NCBI RefSeq assembly: GCF_014654205.1
Contig: NZ_BNAW01000001.1
Span: 186,001-250,000, forward strand
Source: Amycolatopsis bullii
Lineage (GTDB): Bacteria > Actinomycetota > Actinomycetes > Mycobacteriales > Pseudonocardiaceae
DNA length: 64,000 bases
Direction: 5' to 3'
In this document: positions 41,071-57,689 of the stretch, piece after piece
Position numbering within the stretch: the stretch's first letter is position 1
How the letters are laid out: each line of letters opens with the position of its first letter
Position numbers and translations under genes: made by a program
The notes under the pieces: generated by a model
Databases searched by the model: none
What the model was told of the DNA's origin: nothing
What the model saw: the letters and a program-made list of their open reading frames with translations, nothing else

Positions 41071-41093
41071 GACCTTGTCACAGTGTCAAGGTC
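41071..41093. promoter_or_regulatory. MerR-type operator/promoter dyad
   Basis: 11-bp arms with one mismatch around a central base (41071-41081 and 41083-41093). Read on the minus strand it contains GACCTTGACACTGTGACAAG, with TTGACA in the -35 position, the arrangement MerR regulators use. It lies between the HEAT operon and the small divergent peptide gene, 9 bp upstream of the HEAT gene start. Confidence 0.65.
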
Positions 41094-41180
41094 AAGCGCG
41101 GAACCGGGCACGACGGAAGACGTGACGAGGACCATCCGTTTCCCAGCATTTCGTTCGGTGAGCTTCGACGAGGAGGTCCG

Positions 41181-41282
41181 ATGGAACCCGAAGAATTCAC
41201 CGCCTCAGCCGCGCTCGTGGACGAGGACCGGACGGAGATCCCGCCGTCCGAGGACCAGTGCATCGTGCTCGGCTACAACTGA
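41181..41282 (+). CDS. Small peptide gene with strong ribosome site and own terminator
   Basis: 33 residues: MEPEEFTASAALVDEDRTEI followed by PPSEDQCIVLGYN. GAGGAGG lies about six bases before ATG 41181, and a clean hairpin terminator follows 46 bp after the stop. The peptide is strongly acidic in the first part and ends in a short hydrophobic segment with one Cys, a leader-core-like layout. No RiPP maturase is adjacent. It is divergent from the HEAT/MerR-HEAT operon across the MerR dyad, so it may share that regulation. Function unknown. Confidence 0.55.
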   Translation: MEPEEFTASAALVDEDRTEIPPSEDQCIVLGYN

Positions 41283-41328
41283 GCCCTCCCGGGTTCCGCT
41301 GCGCCCGATCGCCTCGCGGCACGCACGA

Positions 41329-41362
41329 AGGAGCCCCAGCCACCGGAGTGACTGGGGCTCCT
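41329..41362. terminator. Terminator between small peptide gene and GH62 gene
   Basis: Perfect 11-bp stem AGGAGCCCCAG (41329-41339) with complement at 41352-41362 and a 12-base loop. It sits between convergent genes and can serve both. Confidence 0.8.
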
Positions 41363-41379
41363 CGCCTCCCTGATCTCGG

Positions 41380-42975
<1,596 letters not shown>

Positions 42976-43115
42976 TCAAGGCCGGTGTCGTCGGTCCACA
43001 GAGGACAGCCGATCGGTGAAAATTACACCGGTCGCGAGCCGTCGAAACTTTCGAGATCCCTGGTCACGGCCTCGGCGGCCGCGAGACCGGGACCGTGCGT
43101 ACCGGACGCGCTGCG

Positions 43116-43134
43116 AACGGTGATGATCACCGTT
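43116..43134. promoter_or_regulatory. Operator-like dyad upstream of NRPS-cluster regulator
   Basis: Arms AACGGTGAT (43116-43124) and ATCACCGTT (43126-43134) around a single G, 38 bp before the start of the XRE/NB-ARC/TPR gene. Possible autoregulatory site for its HTH domain. Confidence 0.45.
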
Positions 43135-43172
43135 TTGCCGTGCCGGCAAGGAAAGCCGGAATACCATGCCGC

Positions 43173-45626
43173 ATGGACAGTCAGCCGGACCCGAACCTGC
43201 TGGGCGAACTGCGGCGCGTCGCCGGTCTCACGCAGGAAGAGCTCGCCGAACGCACCGGGCTGACCGTGCGGGGCATCAGCAACATCGAACGGGGCCGGGT
43301 CGCCCGGCCGCGGCGCAGTTCGCTGGAAGCGCTTGCCCGGGGCCTCGGGCTGCGCGGCGACCAGATCCACCGGTTCGTGCTCCACTACTTCCCCGCCGCG
43401 CCGGAACCGGTGCGCACCCCGCACCCGGTCGCGGTGCCGGCCCAGCTGCCCGCCGGCAGCACCGCCTTCACCGGGCGGCAGCGGGAAATCGCCACGCTGG
43501 ACGCCTTGAGCGCGCGCCGCGACCGCGGGGTGGTCGTCGCGGTGCTCGAAGGGATGGGCGGGGTCGGCAAGACGTCACTGGCCGTGCACTGGGCCCAGGC
43601 CGCCCGCGCGGACTTCCCCGACGGCCAGCTGTTCGCGAACCTGCGTGGCTACGGCCCGGGGGCGCCTGCCGAGCCGGGTGACGTGCTGCACGCGTTCCTG
43701 CTGGCGTTCGGGGTGCCCGCGTCGGACGTCCCGGCGGACGTCGACGGGCGGTCCGCGCTGCTGCGCAGCGTCCTGGCCACCCGTTCGGTGCTCCTGCTGC
43801 TGGACAACGCGCGCTCGGCCGACCAGGTCCGGCCGCTGCTGCCCGGGCACGCCGGCTGCGTGGTCGTGGTGACCAGCCGGACGATGCTGCACGGCCTGGC
43901 CGTCAGCGACGACGCCCACCGCCTGCCCGTGCCGCCGCTGGACGAACGGGAGTCGCTGTCGCTGCTCGACCGGCTCGCGGGCGGCAGGCCGGCCGACCGC
44001 GCCGCCCTCGCCGACGTCGTGTCCGGCTGCAGCGGGCTGCCGCTGGCGCTGCGGATCGTCGGGGAACGGCTGGCCCACGACCGGGGCCTGGCCGAGGTCG
44101 CCGCGGCGATGCGGTCGGCCGGCGACCGGCTCGACGCGCTGACCACGGAGGAAGCCCGCACGTCGCTGCCGGCCGTGCTGTCGTGGTCCTACGAGGCCTT
44201 GCCGGAAGATGTCGCGTCGGCGATGCGGCTGCTCGGGCTGCACCCCGGACCGCACTGGGCGGTGGACGCGGCGGCCGCGCTGCTGGCCGAGGGGCCCGGC
44301 GAGGCCCGGCGGCGCCTGCGGGTGCTCGTGTCCGGGCACCTGCTGGAACACCGGGCGGACGGCCGGTACGAGTTCCACGACCTGGTCCGCGACTACGCGC
44401 GCGGCCTCGCCGCCGCGGACGAGCGGCGGACGGCGGCGCTCGGGCGCCTGGCCGGGCACTACCTGGCCGGAGCCGCCGCCGCGGCGGACACGATCGCGCC
44501 ACGCGATCCCTACCGCCGTCCGCTGCTCACCGACGTCACCGAGGCCCCGCCGGGCTTCTGCGGCGCCGACGACGCCGCGGCTTGGCTGGCCACCGAACTG
44601 CCCACCCTGCTCGGGCTCGCCGAACTGTCCGCCTCGACCGGCCGCACGGCCTACGCCCGCGACCTGTCGACGCTGCTGTGGCAGGCACTGCGGGTGCACG
44701 GCCACTACGACGCCTCGCGCAGTCTGCACGGCTTCGCGCTCGCGGAGGCCCGCGCCGCCGGGGACTCCATCGGCGCGCAGCAGGCTCTGGTCGACGTCGC
44801 CGCGATCTGCGCCAGGGTCGGCAGTTACGACAAAGCGGTCGAGCACCTCACCGATTCCCTCGGCTTCGACGGCACCCCGGCCATGACCGCGCGCGCCACG
44901 AGCACCCTGGGCACGGTGTACGCCCAGCTCGGCCGGTACGACGACGCGGCGTACCACCTCGGCCGGGCGGTCACCCTGGCCAGGGCCGCGGGCGACACCC
45001 TCGCCGAGGGACGCACGTACGGGAACCTGGCGTTCGTCCAGGAACGGCTGGGCGAGTTCGACGCCGCGCTCGGGACCTACCACCACCAGCTGGCCATCGC
45101 GGAGGAAATCGGCGACCGGGCCAGCGAAGCGATCAGCCTGCACAACCTCGGCGACGTCTACCGCGCGCTCGGCCGCTACGAGGAAGCCCGCGACCACCTC
45201 GACCGCTCGCTGTCGGTCAGCCGCGCCGAAGGGCACCGCGAAGCCGAGGGCTACGCGCTGGTCTACCTCGGGCTCGTGCACCCGCACCTGGGCACCCCGC
45301 CGGCCGAGGCGAGCCGGTACCTCGAGGACGCCCTCCGCATCGCGGCGGCCACCGGCATCCGCCCGCTCGAAACGCTGGCCCACAACGGCCTCGGCGACAA
45401 CGCGCGGGCCACCGGCGACCGGGCGGCGGCGCTGGAGCACTACCTGCGGGCCCGAGACCTCGCCCAGGGCACCCACGAGCAGCACGAAGAAGCCCGCGCG
45501 CTCGAAGGGATCGCCGGCACCTACGAAGACGCGGGCGAGGCCGACAAGGGCCGGCCGTACCGGCAGCGGGCGCGGGCGCTGTACGACGCGATGGGGATCA
45601 AGGCCGAGGCCACCCGGCCGGAGTAG
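43173..45626 (+). CDS. XRE-HTH / NB-ARC ATPase / TPR regulator (cluster-situated)
   Basis: 817 residues. An XRE helix-turn-helix at about 8-70 (LLGELRRVAGLTQEELAERT, VRGISNIERGRVARPRRSS), then an NB-ARC ATPase with P-loop GMGGVGKTSLAVHW near 128 and Walker B VLLLLDNARSADQVRPLLPG, then about six TPR motifs (YARDLSTLLWQALRVHG, YDKAVEHLTDSLGF, LGTVYAQLGRYDDAAYHLGR, LHNLGDVYRALGRYEEARDH). This is the AfsR-like STAND layout with an XRE head instead of SARP, common at biosynthetic loci. It lies 88 bp upstream of the first NRPS gene, so it probably controls the cluster. Confidence 0.9.
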   Translation: MDSQPDPNLLGELRRVAGLTQEELAERTGLTVRGISNIERGRVARPRRSSLEALARGLGLRGDQIHRFVLHYFPAAPEPVRTPHPVAVPAQLPAGSTAFTGRQREIATLDALSARRDRGVVVAVLEGMGGVGKTSLAVHWAQAARADFPDGQLFANLRGYGPGAPAEPGDVLHAFLLAFGVPASDVPADVDGRSALLRSVLATRSVLLLLDNARSADQVRPLLPGHAGCVVVVTSRTMLHGLAVSDDAHRLPVPPLDERESLSLLDRLAGGRPADRAALADVVSGCSGLPLALRIVGERLAHDRGLAEVAAAMRSAGDRLDALTTEEARTSLPAVLSWSYEALPEDVASAMRLLGLHPGPHWAVDAAAALLAEGPGEARRRLRVLVSGHLLEHRADGRYEFHDLVRDYARGLAAADERRTAALGRLAGHYLAGAAAAADTIAPRDPYRRPLLTDVTEAPPGFCGADDAAAWLATELPTLLGLAELSASTGRTAYARDLSTLLWQALRVHGHYDASRSLHGFALAEARAAGDSIGAQQALVDVAAICARVGSYDKAVEHLTDSLGFDGTPAMTARATSTLGTVYAQLGRYDDAAYHLGRAVTLARAAGDTLAEGRTYGNLAFVQERLGEFDAALGTYHHQLAIAEEIGDRASEAISLHNLGDVYRALGRYEEARDHLDRSLSVSRAEGHREAEGYALVYLGLVHPHLGTPPAEASRYLEDALRIAAATGIRPLETLAHNGLGDNARATGDRAAALEHYLRARDLAQGTHEQHEEARALEGIAGTYEDAGEADKGRPYRQRARALYDAMGIKAEATRPE

Positions 45627-45630
45627 GCCC

Positions 45631-45662
45631 GACCGGAACTTCCGCGCCCGGAAGTTCCGGTC
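45631..45662. terminator. Hairpin between cluster regulator and first NRPS gene
   Basis: Perfect 14-bp arms GACCGGAACTTCCG (45631-45644) and complement (45649-45662), loop CGCC, 5 bp after the regulator stop and 52 bp before the NRPS start. It suggests separate transcription units or an attenuator. Confidence 0.65.
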
Positions 45663-45714
45663 CGTTGTTCATGGCCCCGCCGGTCCGGCACCGATTCAAT
45701 CGCGGCAGGTCCGG

Positions 45715-50810
<5,096 letters not shown>

Positions 50811-50814
<4 letters not shown>

Positions 50815-53800
50815 CCGAGTCGGTGCTCACCCCCGCCCAGCGCGTGCGGGAACTCCTCGAAACCCGGGCCGCCGCGGCCCTGCGCGCGACCGCCTCCCGC
50901 CCGGCGAAACTCTCCTCGGCCCAGGCTCGGCTGTGGTTCCTGTCCCGGTTCGAACCCGCCGGGCACGCCTACAACATCCCGGTCGCGCTGGAGCTGACCG
51001 GACCGGCCGACACCGTGGCCCTGCTGGCGGCGGTCCGCGATGTCGCGGAGCGGCACACCGTGCTGCGCAGCGTGTACCGGGAGATCGACGGCGAGCCCCG
51101 CGCCTGCCCGGTCCCCGCCGCCCGGGTCCCGGTGTCCACTGTGGACGTCGGGACCGATGAGCTCGAGGCCGCGCTCGCCGCCGAGGCGGAGAAGCCCTTC
51201 GCCCTGGCGGACGAGCCGCCGATGCGGGCCACCCTGTTCCGGCTCGCCGCGGACCACCACGTCCTGGCGCTGACGTTCCACCACATCGCCATGGACGCGG
51301 ACTCCACCACGGTGGTCCTCGACGACCTCGCCGCCGGTTACGCAGCGCGGCTCGGCGCGCGCCCCGCTCCCGAACCGCCGGCCCGCCAGTACGCCGATGT
51401 CGCCTCGGCCCCGTCCGAGGACGACCTGGACTGGTGGTGCGAGCGGCTGGCCGGGCTGCCGCCGCTGCTGGAACTGCCGACCGACCGGCCCCGCCCGGTC
51501 GTGGCCACCGACGAAGGCGCGGAGGTCGCCGTCGCGGTGCCGGCCGGACTCACCGCGCGGCTGGAGGAGGTCGGCCGCGCGACCGGCTGCACGCCGTTCG
51601 TGGTGCTGCTGGCCTGCTGGCAGGCGCTGCTCTCGCGGCTGGCCGGCACCGGTGACATCGCCGTCGGCGTGCCCGGATCGGGGCGGGGACCGGAGGCCGA
51701 CCGCGTCGTCGGCTGCTTCGTCGACACGCTCGTGCTGCGCACCGACCTCTCCGGCGTCACCACCGGACGCAGCCTGCTCGCCGCCGCCCGGGACACCGTG
51801 CTCGACGCCTTCGCGCACCCGGACGTCACCTTCGAGCGGATCGTCGAACGCGTCGCCCCGAAGCGGAGCCTCGGCGCCTCGCCGGTGTTCCAGGTTATGC
51901 TGAACGTCCTCGACGACCCGCCGGGCGAGCCCGCGCTGCCCGGGCTGGGGGTGCGGGTCCGGCCGACGCCGGTGCGGGGCGTCAAGTTCGACCTCAGCCT
52001 CGCCCTGTCGCGGGTGGCCGGTGGCTACCGCGGCGGGCTGGCGTTCCGCACCGACCTGTTCGACGCCGGCACGGCCGAGCGGATCGGCCGGTGGTTCGTG
52101 GCCCTGCTCGACGGCGTCACCGCGGACCTCGACCGGCCGGTCGCCGACGTGCCGCTCGAAACCGTGACCGGCCCGGTGCTGGCCGGCCCGGAACCGGACG
52201 GGACCGAGCCGGTTCCGGTGCCGGTGCTCATCGAGCGGGCCGTCGACCGGTACCCGGACGCGGTCGCCGTCGTCGGCGCCACCGGCGCGCTGACCTACCG
52301 CGAGCTCGACGAACGCGCGAACATGCTGGCCCACCGGCTGCGGGCGCTGGGCGTGCGCGCGGACGAGCCGGTCGGGATCCTGCTGGAGCAGGGCACCGAC
52401 GTCGCCTGCGCGGTGCTCGGCATCATGAAGGCGGGCGGGGCCTACCTGCCGATGGACACGACGTACCCGGCCGCGCGGGTGGCCGCGATCCTGGGGACGG
52501 CGAAGGCGCGGATCCTGCTCGCGGAGCCGGGGCTGCCGATCGAGGTCCCCGGTGTGAGCGTGCTGACCGTCGGCGACGCGATCGCGGGGCAGCCTCGCAC
52601 CCGCCCGGACGTCACCATCGACGGCCGGCAGCTGATCCACGTGATCTTCACGTCGGGTTCGACGGGCGCGCCGAAGGGGGTCGCGGTCGAGCACCGCAAC
52701 GTCGCGCACTACCTGGCGGGCATGCTGCCGCGCCTCGGCGACGTCGCCGGTGCGTCGTTCGCGGTCGTCTCCACCCCGGCCGCGGACTTCGGCCTGACGT
52801 GCGTGTACGGCGCGTTGACCACCGGCGGCACGGTGCACCTGGTCGAGCGGGACACCGCGATGGACCCGGAGGCCTACGCCGCCTACGTCGCCGAACACCC
52901 GGTCGACGTGCTCAAGTGCGTGCCCAGCCACCTCGAACTGCTGGCACGCCACGGCGATCTCGCGGCGGTGCTGCCGCGGCGGCTGCTGGTCCTGGCCGGG
53001 GAAGCGTGCCCGTGGCCGCTCGTCGAGCGCGTGGAGGCGGCGCGGCCGGGGCTGCGCGTGCAGAGCCACTACGGGCACACCGAAAGCACGATGATCTCGC
53101 TGACCTGCGACGTGGCCACCATCCCCGGCCACGAGCGGGCCGGGTACGTGCCGCTCGGGACGCCGCTGCCCGGTGTGGTCGGTCACCTGGTCGACCACAC
53201 CGGGACGGTCGTGCCGCCGGGTGTGCCCGGCGAGCTGCTCATCGGCGGCCCGCAGATCACCCGGGGCTACCTCGGTGACGACGCGCAGACCGCCGCCCGG
53301 TTCCGGCCCGACCCGCTGGGCACCGGCGTGCGCTGTTTCCGCAGCGGGGACGTGCTGCGGGTGCGGGCCGACGGCACCGTCGAGTTCCGCGGCCGGGCCG
53401 ACGACCAGGTGAAGGTGCGCGGCCACCGCGTCGAACTCGGCGAGGTCGCCGCCGCCTTGCGGGACGTCGAGGGGGTCGCGGAAGCCGTCGCGCTGCCGGT
53501 CGGCGAGGGCCTCGACCGCCGGCTCGCCGCCTGGCTGGTCCCCGCAGCGGGCACCGCGCTCGACGTCGCCGCCGTGCGCCGGGCCCTGCGCGACCGCCTG
53601 CCGGACTACCTCGTGCCGTCCTCGCTCACGGTGCTGGACCGGTTGCCGCTCAACGCCAACGGCAAGATCGACCGGGCCGCGCTGCCGGACGCGGCCGCCC
53701 CGGCACCCGCGGTGCGGCGCCCGGTCGCCACCCCGGCGGAACGGCTGGTGGCGCGGATCTGGGCCGACGTCCTCGACGTGGTCGAGGTCGGCGCCGACGA

Positions 53801-56800
53801 CGACTTCTTCGCCGTCGGCGGCCAGTCCTTCGCCGCGGTCCGCGTGGCCGGGCGGCTGAGCGAGGCGCTGCGCCGGGACGTCGCCGTCCGGACGGTGTTC
53901 GAGTACCCGGTCCTGGCCGACCTCGCCGCCGCGCTGGAGTCCGGCGCGGGCGGGGCGTTCGGCGGCGCGCCCATCCCGGTGCGCCCCGACCCGGAGGCGC
54001 CCGCGCCGCTGTCCTCGGCGCAGGCGCGGCTGTGGTTCCTGGACCTGCTGGAGCCGGGCCCGGCCTACAACCGCGGCATGGTGCTGCGGCTGCGCGGCCC
54101 GTTGGACGCCGAGGCGATGCTGCGGGCGGTCCGGGAGGTGGCGGCCCGGCACGTGGTCCTGCGCAGCGTGATCGAGGAGCGCGACGGCACGCCGACGGCC
54201 GTGCCACAGGAGTCCGTCCCGGTGTCCCTCGTGGACGCCGACGGCACCGGGCCTTGGCTGTCCGAAGTGGACCGGCCGTTCGCTCTCGACCGCGAGCCAC
54301 CGTTGCGGGCCAAACTGTTCCGCGTCGCCCCCGACGACCACGTCCTGGCGGTCACCGTCCACCACATCGCCACCGACAACTGGTCGCGGGGCATCATCGG
54401 CGCCGAGCTGGCCGCCGCCTACGCGGGCCGGACGCTCGCGCCGGCCCGCGTCCAGTACGCGGACTACGCCGCCTGGATGGCCGGCCGCAGCAGCACCGCC
54501 GACCTCGACTGGTGGTGCGAGCGGCTGGCCGGGCTGCCGCCGCTGCTGGCCCTGCCCACCGACCGGCCCCGGCCGCCGGTGGCCGACTGGTCCGGCGGGC
54601 ACGTGCGGTACACGCTGGACGCCCCGCTCACCGCGGCGATCCGGCGGGTCGCCGTCGAGCTGGGCGCCACCCCGTTCATGGTCGTCCTCGCCTGCTGGCA
54701 GGTGCTGCTCGGCCGGCTCGCGCGCACCGGCGACGTCGCGGTCGGCGTGCCGGAATCGGGCCGCCACCATCCGGACGTCGAGTCGACCGTCGGGTGTTTC
54801 GTCAACACGCTGGTGCTGCGCACCGACCTGGGCGGCGACCCGACGGTGCGACAACTCGTCGCGCGGGTCCGGGAGACCGTGCTCGGCGCGTTCGCCCACG
54901 CCGAGACCCCGCTGGAGCAGATCATCGAGCGGCTGCGCCCGGACCGGACGATGGCGGCCACGCCGCTGTTCCAGGTCCTGCTCAACGTCCTCGACGAGCC
55001 CGCCGCCGAGCCCGCGTTCCCGGGACTCGAGGTCACGACGCTGGGGGCCGCGGCCGAGCGGGTGACGTTCGACCTGAGCATGGTGCTGGTCAACGAAGGC
55101 GACCACTACCAAGGCGAACTCGCCTACCGCACCGACCTGTTCGACCCCGGCACGGCCGAGCGCGTGGTCGCCGACTTCCGGCACCTGCTCGCCGATCTGC
55201 TGTCCGATGTGGACGCCGTGGTGACGGTCACCGCTTCCGCCCCGCCGGAACCGGTTGCCGTGGCGGAGAAGAAGGGCGGCGGCGTCCTGGCGACGCCGTC
55301 GGAGCAGCGCGTGGCCGCGGTGTGGGCAGAGGTCCTCGACGTGCCCCGGGTGGGCGCCGACGACGACTTCTTCGCCCTCGGCGGGCACTCGTTCACCGCG
55401 GTCCGGGCGGTGCGCAAGCTCGACGAGCGGCTGCGGGTCATCGACCTCTTCCTGCACCCGACGGTGCGCGAGCTGGCCGCCTACCTCGACGCGGGCGAGG
55501 AAACCGGCGGCATGCTGCACCAGCTCTCCCCCGCCGGGACCGCGGAGCTGACGTTGATCTGCGTGCCCTACGGCGGCGCTTCGGCCGCGGTGTTCCGGCC
55601 GCTGGCCGACGCACTGGCCGGTTCGGCGATCGACGTCCGGGCCGTGGAGCTGCCCGGGCACGACGTCGCGCGCCCGGACGAGGAGTTCCGGTCGATCGAC
55701 GAGGTCGTGGCGCTGCTGGCCGAGGAGATCGGCCGGACGGTCACCGGGCCGGTCGTCCTGTACGGGCACTGCGTGGGTTCCGCGGTCGCGACGGCCCTGG
55801 CCGCCCGCTTGGAGGCCGACGGCCGGCCGGTGGTCGGCGTGGTGGTGGCGGGCAGCTTCCCGGCGGCGCGCCTGCCGGGCCGGCTGTCGGCGTGGTGGCA
55901 GCGCCGGTTCCCGCGGGAGCGCTGGGTGTCGGACCGGCTGTACCGGGACACGCTGCGCGCCGGAGGTGGCCTGCTCGACGACATGGACGAGCGGGCCAGT
56001 GCGGCCATGCTGCGCGGGTTGCGGCATGACGCGGAGCAGGCCCAGGCGTGGTTCGGGCGCGAACTGGCCCGGGAGCGGCCGCGGCCTGCTGGGGCGAGCG
56101 ACCGCGCCCCGGCCTCGCCGAGCGCCGAGCAGCCACCACCGGCCGCCGGGCACCCCGCCGAGCCGAGCCACCCCGGCCTCCTCTCCGCGCCGATCCTCTG
56201 CGTGGTCGGCTCCAGCGATCCCGCGACCGAGCTCTACGAAGAACGCCACCGCGAATGGGGCGCGTTCGCCGACCGGGTCGAGCTGGCCGTCATCCCCAAG
56301 GCCGGTCACTACTTCCTGCGTCACCAGGCCGCCGAAGTCGCCGAGGTGCTCAAGACCCGGCTCGCCGGCTGGGCCGCCGGGCACCTGCCGCCGCGCGTCG
56401 ACGACGTGCCCGTCGCCGCCAAGCGCGGCCTCCGCGCGTTCTACACCGTGGCCGGCGGGCAAGCCGTCTCGATGATCGGCAACGAGCTGAGTTCCTTCGC
56501 CCTCGGCGTCTGGGCCTACCAGCGCAGCGGCCGGGTGCTCGACCTCGCCCTCGTCGTCCTGCTCGCCCGCGTGCCGGCCATGCTGCTCACCCCGGTGGGC
56601 GGCGCGCTCGCCGACCGGGTCGACCGGCGGCGCATCCTGCTCGCCTGCGACCTCGTCGCCGGTGCCGCGATGGCCGCGCTCGCCGTCCTCATCGCCGTCG
56701 GCCGGCTCGAACTGGGGTCGGTGTGCGCGATCGTCGGGGTCACGTCGGTGGCGTCGGCGTTCCACCGGCCCGCCTACCTGGCCGCCATCGCCCAGCTGGT

Positions 56801-57689
56801 CCCGAAACCGTACCTGCCGCAGGCCAACGCGCTCGCCGACATCGGTGCCGGGCTCGGGACCGTCCTCGGGCCGATCCTCGGCGGCCTGCTGATGGGCTTG
56901 TCCGGGCTGACCTCGGTGGTCGTGGTCGATGTGGCCACCTTCGCCGTCGGTGTCGGGACGCTCGTGGCCGTGCGGTTCCCGGACCGGCTGTTCTTCACCC
57001 GGCACGAGCCGTTCAAGAAGGCACTCACCGGCGGGCTGCTGTTCGTGGTGCGCCGCAAGCCGCTGCTGGCGATGGTCGGCTACTTCGCCGTCGTCAACTA
57101 CTTCACCGCGCTGATGTGGGTCGTCATCACGCCGCTCGTGCTGTCGGTCGGGTCGGCCGGCGAGCTCGGGCTGGTCAGCGCCGCCGGCGGGATCGGGGCC
57201 GCCGTGGGCGCGGTCGTGGTGGTCTTCTGGGGCGGCACGAAACGCCGCGCCACCGGCATGATCGCCTTCGTCATCGGGTCGGGGGCCGGCGTGCTGCTGA
57301 TGGGCGCGTGGCCGTCGGCCGCCGTTATCGGCGCGGGCCTGTTCGTGCGGCTGGCCTGCATGAGCATCGGCAACGCGCACTGGCTGTCGATCATCCAGAC
57401 GAAGGTCGGCCAGCACCTGCAGGGCCGGGTGCTCGCCATCAACGTCATGCTGGCGACGGCGATGACCCCGCTCGGCTACCTGACGGCGGGCGCGTTGTCC
57501 GACCGGCTGGGCCCGGCCACGCTGATGGTGGTCTCCGGCCTCTTCCTCATGCTCTGGGGCGGGTTCGGGCTGCGCTGGCGGCGGCTGCGCGACATCGACG
57601 TCCTGCTGCCGGACGCCGCCCCACCGGCCGAGGTCGACACCGACCTCGACCGCGTGCAGGCCCTCGCCGACCGGGCGCTGGCGCGGTGA
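50811..57689 (+). CDS. Nonribosomal peptide synthetase 2 fused to exporter: C-A-PCP-C-PCP-TE-MFS
   Basis: 2292 residues. C1 about 35-470 (HHIAMDADS); A3 about 480-960 (FTSGSTGAPKG, an atypical A4 region STPAADFGLTCVYGALTTGG, SHYGHTESTM); PCP FFAVGGQSFAAV near 1000; C2 about 1060-1480 (HHIATDNWS near 1184); PCP FFALGGHSFTAV near 1522, with a shortened third helix. The thioesterase, about 1580-1855, has GHCVGS, so Cys1654 replaces the usual Ser nucleophile, with SSDPAT and AGHYFL supplying Asp and His. It carries a Pro/Ala-rich insertion at about 1758-1785. From about 1866 an MFS_3-type transporter of about 12 helices follows (GQAVSMIGNELSSFALGVWA, GGALADRVDRRRILLACDL). The last PCP has no A domain. 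The fusion implies release and export by one polypeptide. Confidence 0.93.

Noticed and set aside
41181..41282. Lasso peptide precursor
   Set aside because: No leader Thr, no typical ring Gly/Asp or Glu layout, and no cyclase, RRE or protease gene adjacent.
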